Positions 26,148 to 35,000 of a DNA stretch of 64,000 bases are shown here, piece by piece. The stretch is taken from the NCBI GenBank assembly GCA_964036155.1, contig OZ038423.1, forward strand, positions 80,677,249 through 80,741,248, given 5' to 3'. A program made the position numbers and the translations under genes. Source of the DNA: Diploscapter coronatus. Lineage: Eukaryota > Nematoda > Chromadorea > Rhabditida > Rhabditidae. How positions within the stretch are numbered: the stretch's first letter is position 1; each line of letters begins with the position of its first letter. The notes below the pieces were generated by a model that saw only the letters and a list, made by a program, of their open reading frames with translations, had not been told where the DNA came from and made no database searches.

Positions 26148-26629
26148 TTATTTATAAAGAATATATCCATCTTTGCTCCATGGGGTTAGGTCGAGTTGCT
26201 TCTGATTAGGTGAATTGTCAAGATGAGATCGACCGAAGCGAAGAAAGTTCTAAAAGTTATATATCGTTCCGTTAAAAAATCTATAATTCAAAATTTAAGA
26301 TAGTGGAATAAAATTAGCCTTAATTAATTAATTGTGCCCGATGTGTAAACTGATACATCAAATAACTTGCTCATTCAAAAATTATATGCGTTTCAAGATT
26401 TAACATAATCAGATAAAAATAACTAATATCGATCGATTGATTGAGGATTGTATGAGATTTAAAGAAAATACGAGCAAACACATCTTACCTGACCAACCGG
26501 TACCCTCTTTTCCTGAGCGGCGCATATGCAAATCAGCATAACGAATACGGTACATACTGGAAATTAGTATAAAAATGCTAAAATTAGGCAAAACTTACAG
26601 AAAATCGTCGAAATGTCCACGTATCGCAT
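26148..26629 (-). CDS. Small single-peptide FLP neuropeptide precursor (FLRF-amide)
   Basis: Three exons on the minus strand: 26629-26599, 26556-26489, 26249-26148 (TAA), with clean GTAAGT/GTAAGA donors and TTTCCAG/TTTTAG acceptors. They join in phase to 201 nt, a 66-residue protein. It begins with a signal peptide (MRYVDISTIFLCTVFVMLIC), followed by AAQEKR, one peptide VPVGQNFLRFG, a single Arg, then a 28-residue tail with TPWSKDG. The order (signal peptide, KR, peptide ending LRF, Gly amide donor, Arg) is exactly that of a FLP precursor, so the predicted product is VPVGQNFLRF-amide. The peptide is split by an intron between Gln and Asn, as seen in other FLP genes. I cannot assign it to a numbered flp gene; NFLRF endings are best known from flp-1, but flp-1 has many copies and different spacers. 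It lies 2 kb from the flp-5-like gene, tail to tail. Confidence 0.82.
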
Positions 26630-27059
26630 CGTCGCTCAGGTTATTTTGAAAAAATGCCTTTCAAATTTCAGGATACCCCTTTTATACGATAAAACCGAAC
26701 ATTTATTTCATTCGCGATTAATTTAACAGGAAAACCAAAGGTAAAAAAACGATTTATTCTTTAATTTAGGCTTTAGATTACGAGAAAGTAAATTTTTAGG
26801 GCAATCAATTTTGTGGTAACTATTTTTGAGTCATCAGAAAGGGATGAATAGCTTTGACAAGCACGATCATAAAAATCGAATTGGAAATTCTATTAAAGAA
26901 CAACTGTATCAAAATGATATTGTGATGAAAATATTGAGAGACCGCATAAAAATCATTCAGGAAAAAATCTTTATAAAACTGAGATTAAAAAATCAATATC
27001 GCTGAATTATAAAGTCTAAATTACAAATTGATTTCAAGATATTGAGATTAATATTTATC
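26630..27059. other. Promoter side of the small FLP gene, no gene seen
   Basis: AT-rich sequence upstream of the small FLP precursor and downstream of the bHLH gene. Nothing else supported. Confidence 0.4.
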
Positions 27060-27269
27060 GTCAATGATCAATAACTTGAGACGAAATAAGTCATGCACAA
27101 ATTCGAATATGCAAAGTATGCACTGCGTATTTGCAGATAATCATTGCATTCATCCTTTGAAAATGATTTAATAGCGTAAAGCCTGCTGCAAACTACGCGC
27201 TAATTACAGTGCATCAAAAGTCGGTGTCATTTGCTTAGTCTCAAATAATCGGTCATTGACAATACCATG
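27060..27269. mobile_element. MITE family E, copy 1
   Basis: Inverted-repeat element. Its right end reads CGGTCATTGACAATACC and its left end TCAATGATCAATAACTTGAG. The same ends, plus the internal CACAAATTCGA block and a GCAAAGT-GCATT patch, occur in the copy at 61692-61901. It lies 40 bp past the bHLH stop codon. Confidence 0.7.
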
Positions 27270-27310
27270 TTTTCGTAGTAGATGAAGATATTTGCTGAAA
27301 ATGATAAGGA

Positions 27311-28329
27311 TCAATATCCCTGTGGTATAATAAATCCGTTTCCGACGAAAATCGCATGCGTAGGCGGAACATAGGATGTCGCTGTTGCTAGCTGACTTGT
27401 AGACGTCGTTGTATAAGAGTAAGCCTGGGCCTGGGCCTGAGCTTGAGCCTGGGCTTGTGCCTGGTAGATGTACGCTGGATATTCCAGGAACGGTTTGATG
27501 TAAGTAGCAGCTGGAGTAGGTCCAGTCGTAGCTACGAGGGACTGATCGGCTGAAATAGACTCAGGACAATTTGGTGTAATGGTAGGATTGCAGATCGATC
27601 TTGGCAAAAATTCCTTACCTAAGGGAATGACAGGAGTAGACTTAGGTTGAGAAGAAGTAGCGACGGCTTTGGTGCTTGATCGTTTGGTGAATGGTGGTAA
27701 TACAGCCGGAGTTAGAACTGGTTGAACGTCAGAGCTCTGAAATATAAATTCCAAATTCGGAGCTTATTTGAATGAAGATCGGATTTTGTCGAAAATCATA
27801 TGAAAAAGGATTCTCATCACCTTACTTTTCTGAAATTAAAATCGAATTGGGAAAAATGTAAAAAATTACCTTCAACAAATTGATCATATTCTCGATGTAG
27901 GTTATCGCCGCTTTCAAGATCTTCAACTTCGAAACTCTCTTCGTATGCGACTTCAACGCCGGAAGACGATGTTTCAAAATGACGAATGCCTACAATGAAC
28001 CAATTAACTCGAGATAACTACCCTAATTATTATTTTAATTATGCTAATCACCTGATTAACAGTATGCACCCTGGTTCTCTCTCTGGCATTTCTTTTTGCT
28101 ACCATATTAGGGGGCTTCTCCCAGTTTTTAAGCTCTCTTTTGGCTTGACTTGATTTATTCGGGTTCGAAGATGTTTTGGCCGATCTAGACTCAGTTTGGG
28201 AGGCTGAAAATCTCATTTTCCTTTGTATTTTATGAAAAAATTCAGATAAAATTAAAAATTACCGTAATTCGGGTTGAACTTTTTGTCGATGGTACATTGG
28301 CTCTTCAAAACGTAAGTTTCGTCGATCAT
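27311..28329 (-). CDS. bHLH transcription factor (hlh-10-like)
   Basis: Nuclear DNA-binding protein of the bHLH class, normally acting as a dimer with an E protein (HLH-2 in worms) on E boxes. Exons: 28329-28263 (ATG), 28203-28052, 27989-27870, 27736-27311 (TGA); 254 residues if read through. Basic region: VAKRNARERTRVHTVNQ, with the E-box contact RNARERxRV. Helix 1: AFVILKHRLPAL. Loop: KSHTKRVSK. Helix 2: LKILKAAITYIENMINLL. From memory the C. elegans factor HLH-10 is the nearest match (it shares the RERTRVHTVNQAF and TKRVSK blocks), but this was not searched. The C-terminal part is Pro/Ser/Thr-rich, has an Ala-Gln dipeptide run (27422-27462, hexanucleotide repeats) and ends in a hydrophobic GNGFIIPQGY. 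Inside the last exon, 27618-27550 is a perfect 69-nt GTAAGG...TTTCAG intron that stays in frame (see findings). Confidence 0.88.
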
Positions 28330-29047
28330 TTAGAAAAAAGATTCAAATATCGATTCGAAAAATAAAGTTTGAAAGAGGACTTTCTGAATTCCCCTATTGA
28401 TTGTATGAGCAGGTGCAATGAGTTTGGTAATTAGTTATCGAAATTCTTCCCATCTTATCACTCTTTCTCTCTTCACAGAGCCTCTATAAATCGAAATCTC
28501 TAGCTAATGAATATAGCAACCAACTTTCGGTTCGTAATGGAATAAATAATGAGGAATCATAAGGCATGCAAATTTTAGGATAATTAGAAAATTGCGTAAA
28601 TGAAAGACCCCAAAGCGATATTTTTAGACATTTGTTAATTGAATTTGTAAGGGGATAGTCATTTTTATATTGAACTCGTCAGACGAAGTGAAAGTTCGTG
28701 TGTTGAAACAAATAGGGATAAAAGGCGAGAGTGGCAGAGAATTGCGTACCTACTCTCTTTCCATTGTTCCCCACTGACTCTCCCTTCTCTGCACATCGTC
28801 GTGACGTCATGACGCACAATATACGCGCATTTTTCGCAGGGCGTTTTTTAATCCACGAAGTGTCACTTCATTTGACCGATACAATACTTTTCGTCGCTTT
28901 TCATTCTTCTTTTCGCTTTCTTTCTCTCTCTCTCTTCTATTTTCGCATGCGTTTACGCGTATTTTTTGCTTATTTCCTTTCGGAATTTATAATGTTTCGT
29001 TTATCTTTTATCTTTTTATTTTATTCGGAATTTTATCTGGTTTTAGA
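28330..29047. other. Divergent promoter region, bHLH and dis-3
   Basis: About 700 bp between two divergent starts. It contains repeat family C copy 1 (about 28661-28886). Upstream of dis-3, CTGGTTTTAG directly before aATG (29041-29050) looks like a spliced-leader acceptor. Confidence 0.6.
28661..28886. mobile_element. Repeat family C, copy 1
   Basis: It shares a long diverged block with 33336-33563: GAATTGCGTAC, CTCTCTTTCC, TACGCGCATTTTTCGCA and TTTGACCGATACAAT occur in the same order and spacing. The ends are imperfect inverted repeats (ATTGTATCGGTCA at one end, TATTGAACTCGTCA at the other), so it is probably a MITE. Confidence 0.7.
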
Positions 29048-32000
29048 ATGGCAGCCTTGGAGCTAAACGTCAAGCAGTCTGGTATTGTGAATCGGATTAT
29101 CACCAAGACGTACTTCAAGACCAGGGCTGGCAAAATTAACAAGGTTCGACTTTTTAATATTTATTTTCTGAACCTCATATATTATTTTATTGGATTTAGC
29201 CTGAAAAATCTAGGTAAGAACTACTTGATTTTTCGGCGAAAAATATTCTTCCTGAAATTTTAACTGTTTTTTGAGAATCGATTGAATTCAGCATGTGAAA
29301 ATCAGCATTTTTCATAAATAATAAAAGTAAGTCGTTTGAGAGAGCCGCCGAGCGCTATCTTCGAGATGACCTACCTTGCGGATTGAAGGCTTGTGACGAG
29401 TGCAGGAAATACGGGAAGGAACGGGTAAAAATAAATTTTTAAAAATCAAATTAAAATAGTTACAAAAGTATTTTTCTTAGTTGGGCGCGAAAAACTCAGA
29501 CATCAATTCGTTGATTTCTTCGAATCACGTCGTCATCGCCGATGCGTCGGTCTGGATTCGGTTCTACGACATTTTCGAGTCGGAGCTGTTCGGGTATTTT
29601 TACAATTTTTTTAAAATCAACTTTTGAAAAAAGACGTTAAAAATAATTCTTTTTCATAAAGATTATTGTAGGAAAAAATTTAACTATTTTTATAAAAGAA
29701 TTTTTCAAGAGTAAGAATAATGGCGCGTTCATATTCCGCTCACATGAGCTGGAAAAATAGTCACGCAAGTGTGAGAAACGCAAAGAAGACATGCACTTTT
29801 CCTCTCTCAGCCTCGCGTGCTATTTCTTTTTCAGCTGACGTGAGCGTGAGCAGAATATGAACGCGCACCCTAAGAATACATACACTCTGATTCAAAAACC
29901 TTTAAAAAATAACTGCCATAAGATTTTATTAACCTTAAAAATGATTCAAATATTTGAAAACACGTATTTGCAGAAACGTTCTGATCACCCAAGGCATCTG
30001 GGAGTACGTCAAGGCCAAATCCATTTCCGCGTACAAAAAGATGAACGGGCTGACGTACGAAACTCCTTCGGACCGATTTTCCGTGTTCATGACCGAATTC
30101 CATCATGAGATTTATGTACCGCCAGAGGAATGTGTTTCGGAATCGGAGCGGTGACTTTTTAAAATTCTATTTTCATTTTAAGAAAATCTTCTAAAATATC
30201 CTGTTTGCTTATTTTTCGAGAAAATTTTGAAGGATTTCAGTAAAAATCACAAAGAAAAATTTCGTTCTTCTTGAAGATTAAAATTTTTCAATCCAAAAAA
30301 TCCTTTCTGCTTTTAGTTTGACTAAAATTATCCAAATTCACCAAAACAAAGTTAAAGAGAATCAATACGCTGCAACGTCTGAATAAAAATGAAATTTGAT
30401 TTTTTAGCCAAGAAAAATGCCTACTCTCTGCTGGGAACTACTTGCTGAAGCACTGGAAAAAGACGGGCTGGATTCCTGTGATCCTTTGTGGAGAAGAGGG
30501 CGAGAGAGACCGATTCAGGCAGAAGGGATTCGAACAGGCGTACACCGTCAAGGAGTACATTAATGGTGAGATTTTTTTATTTTTATTTTAGATCCTTTGT
30601 AAAATATCCTTTTATTATCTTGAAAACTGAACAGATTTGAGAATTCATTGTTAAAGAATACGTTAACGATGGGATATATTATTTTGATCTTGCTCTAGAG
30701 CTACTTGAACTATTAATCTGACCACTATTTTCTGTGATAGTCTGTTTTTCTTGAAACTCATTTTAAAGGTAGATAGATCTAGGGGAGACGATCGTTAGAA
30801 AGCCCTTGCGATCTGCCCCCTAGTTTATTTTCGTCTGACGAAAGTGCCCTCTAGATCTGAAGATAGACAATCAGCCAATTGTGACATTTTTAACTGTAAC
30901 AATTGATTCTTATCTAATAGCACCACGAAATCGGGAATCCATTGTCCTTTGAAAGCTTTCAATGCAATTTCGACAATTCTGAAACCTACAAACTTGCTAA
31001 AACGCCAATTTCATTTTTGCAGGCCTGAAAGATGCGAAGCGTCAAGAGTTGCTCGACAAAATGGCTGCTTACGATTCGAGTTCGACGACAGACAAGCTGA
31101 TCTACGAGGAGCATCTCTCGCACGACCAAATCATGCAGGGCATCGCCACTGGAAAATTCAGGCGGGGCACTTTTTCGGTAGGGTTTGTTTTTCTTTCGAT
31201 CGACAAATGAGGAGATATTAATAGAGAGCGCAAACGGGTCATACGACTTTCTCCAACCAACAAAACAATAATTTATTCACTTCCAGCAAAAACGATTTTG
31301 AAACATAGTTATCTGACATTCACTGAGATCAAAATTCATATTACATCAAATTATATATCGAATTTTTGAAACTTATCTAGAAAAGTTTCATTTCAGGTCT
31401 CCCGAGAAAATTATCGAGAGGCTAACGTTATCGTGGATGAAGATTTGAATACGTGGTTCATTACGGTAATTTTTCATGTTTGCTTTTTTTTATCGAGTAT
31501 GCTAATTTTTCTAATTTCAGGGAATTCATTTCAACCGAGCGGTTCACGGGGATATCGTTGCCGTTGAACTTCTGCCTAGAACTGAGTGGACCGCTCCGGA
31601 AAAGGTAATTTTCGGGAAGATTCAAGTTTAAAATAATGAATATGCTTGATCATTAGGTGCTCTTATTATCGTTAATTGGAGAGAAAATCGATATTCATTC
31701 CGCAAATTAGACATCGAATTTAGACGCGAAATAGTGAGTCGTGTCGAAGAGAAACGAGAGACGAATAACACAATTTTTGAATATCGACGTTCCCTCCCAA
31801 TCAATAATAAATAAGTAGATTCACTTATTGGTTCATAAAAATAAGGAAGAAATCAAAAAAGTAAAATGAAAAATGACAGACGATCCGTCTTCGTGACGTT
31901 GAAGAACTCACGACGACTGCAGACGCAATAGTCGACGAGCTGAACGAGGACGATGAGGACTCGGAAGCCGCGACGAATGCCGACGTCGATGAGGGCGAAC

Positions 32001-35000
32001 CCAAAGCTAAGAAGATGAAAAAGTCAATTGCCATTCCCACAGCGAAGGTCAATTCATTATTTTTTATTTTAATTTGTCAAACTAATTTCACTGGGTAATG
32101 GAGTTTCATTTAACTTTCAAGAATTTGAGAGAATTTCTGAAACAATTTCGTTGAAGTGAAAACTCGACCCGAACCCGACCCGACTTGAAAATTTCGGGTC
32201 TAGTCGGATCAACATTCCTGGTCTACGTAAATTCAAAATTGCAGGTGGTCGGAATCATAAAACGCAACTGGCGTCCGTACTGCGGAATCCTGATGCCCTC
32301 TGCCTTAAAAGGAGCGAGGAGACACCTCTTCTGCCCCACTGAAAGGGTCATTCCGAGGATCAGAATTGAAACTGAACAGGTAAAATCAGGCCTTAAAATT
32401 TTAAATATTTTTTGTTATTTTAAAGACCAACGCACATCGCAATCATTGAGCAGCAGGGCTGTCTGAACTGAACTTCGAACTTACTGGAAGTTCAGTTCAG
32501 TTCAAATTAAGCTATTGGATTTTTCTTGAACTTCCGACAGCCCCATTGAGCAGTGCTTTTGTGCTCTTTTTATGGAAAATTTTGAAATATACTTGTTTTA
32601 TTTTGAAAAAATTCGGCGTGGAAGACTAAATATTATTTTGGAACAATTAAAAATCGCCAAACTAGCTAAATATTAATGTTTCCCTCGTTTTCTTGGGAAA
32701 ATTTTGAAACACAATCGAAAAATAGGATTACTGCAACTATCGTAGCCCTCTTTCAGGCTGAAATCCTCGCGCATCAAAGGATCGTGGTGTGCATCGACAG
32801 GTGGCCGAGGGATAGCAAGTACCCGCTGGGACACTACGTCAAAACTATCGGTGCATTGGGAGACAGGGACACGGAAAATGAGGTTAGACCTAGTTTTTTA
32901 ATCGATATAGTTTATTTCCCGATTTTATCGGGATGGTATTTCTAATTTGGATAGTGCGATTAGTTGAAGCATTTTCTAAGATTCGCTACTTTAGGTCCTC
33001 CTGCTCGAACACGACGTCCCACACGCTCCATTTTCTGACGCCGTCATAGATTGCCTCCCTCCTGAAGATTGGAAACCAGACATGTCAAATGTGATCAAGT
33101 ATTTTCAATTCTCTATATTTTTGGATTACGGTACTTTTCCAGACAAGACCAATGGAAACCCAAAATGACCGGAGTGAGGGTGGATCTGAGAGAGCTCAAT
33201 GTCTGCTCTGTTGACCCTCTCGGCTGCACGGACATCGATGACGCCCTGCATTGCAGAGAAACGGAGGACGGCTATTTGGAGGTAGGTTTCAGGGTTTTCG
33301 AAATCAAAGTATTCTATTGAAATACAATCGTGTTTTACTGTATCGATCATATGAAATGAAAGTTGTTCATGCATCGAAAAGCGGCGAGAAAAGGCGAAAG
33401 AGGCACAGGAAATTGCGTACGCTCTCTTTCCATTATCCCCCGCTGACCCTCCTTTCTCTGCCACTGTCTCCCTCTTTGCGCATAGTTCATACGCGCATTT
33501 TTCGCAAAAGCGCTCTTAACGTTCTTTAACGCGTGAACGTTCAGTTAGTTTGACCGATACAATTATGTTCCTCATTCGAAAATCTTCCAAAGTAAATATA
33601 AAGCCACTCTTATTTTCAACAAAAAAAGATTATGGTTTCATATCTTCCATTACTTATTTGAAATATCATAGAAGATAAGTTTCACTTTTTTCCGAAAAGA
33701 TCCTTTCTATAATTTCTATCATTGTCAATTTTATTTCTAAGAGATTAGAAAAAAAAATCCTACAAATTCGAATTATCTTAATTTCCAGTGCGGTGTCCAT
33801 ATCGCAGATGTGACGCATTTTGTGCGGCCCGGAATGGCGATGGACGACGAGGCAGTCATGAGAAGTACGACGGTCTACCTGTGCGATAGGCGTATCGATA
33901 TGCTACCTGCCAGACTCAGCAGCAATTTGTGCTCGTTGAGAGGAAATGAGGAGAGGTTAGATCTTGAGACCCTCCAGACTTTTGAAATTTCTAAAATTTT
34001 CATGTATTCTTTTCATTTAATAGGCGATTTACCTTTATTTTCATGAACAAAACTCTAGAAGCCCTATCCGCTATTGAATTGCGAAAAGAAAAGGCATGGT
34101 TTAATGTTGAAGCTTGTTTCTTTCGAGTAGAAATGTGTTTTCGAAGATACTACAATTATAATCTATGGTGATGGTTGTTTTAGTATAGTGAAGCGTAAAA
34201 ATGGGTCTAATTCATTTGAAACTTATTTAAGGTATAGAATAGAGTTCTTTATTATCGTAATCACCAAGCTGCTGCTGAATGCATTATTCTCAAATGCTTT
34301 TCTAAAAATTTCCTTTTACCTGAAACATCATTTTCCAGATACGCGTTTTCCGTGATCTGGAAGATGACCCGTGAGGCTGAAATCATCGACACGCGATTCC
34401 ACAAGTCCCTCATCTGTTCCAAAGCAGCACTCACCTACGAGAGGGCACAGGAAATTATTGATGATCAGAGCATGGTGAGAATTATTTTTAAGTAACATTT
34501 TAAAAATTTTTTATATACCCTCAAATTTAGCCTTTCAAAGCTCTACATTTTTAACCATTATAGCTCCTCTAAAATATAGCTTTTTTTTAAAAGAAAATTA
34601 ATAATTGTTGCGATTTTTGAAATTCGAATGAAATTTTGGGCTATGTTTGAAGAAAAAATCGATATAAATGATTCTTTTTCGAAAATTGCTCAACTGTCAC
34701 GCTTCTATCTTTTCAGCAAATTTACTACGCGAATAATGCAGAGTACACTTTCACTCTGACTTTACCCCTTCTCTCTTCTCTTTTTGGCTGCGAGTACTTT
34801 GCTCCCAAGAGTGAGTACTTTGTTACCAAACGCTATTTCTCCCCTTTTTTCTTCTTATCCTACACTATTTCTGCTTTGGGAACAAAGTACTCACTCTTGG
34901 TAACAAAGTACTCACTCGTGGGAACAAAGTACTCGCAGCCTCTCTTTTTGGCTGGTAAAAGAAAAGGGGAGAGGGAAGAGTAAAGCTAGGGCAGAAAAGA

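Noticed and set aside
27422..27462. Short tandem repeats resembling a CRISPR-like array
   Set aside because: Hexanucleotide coding repeat (Ala-Gln run) in the bHLH gene; eukaryotic context.
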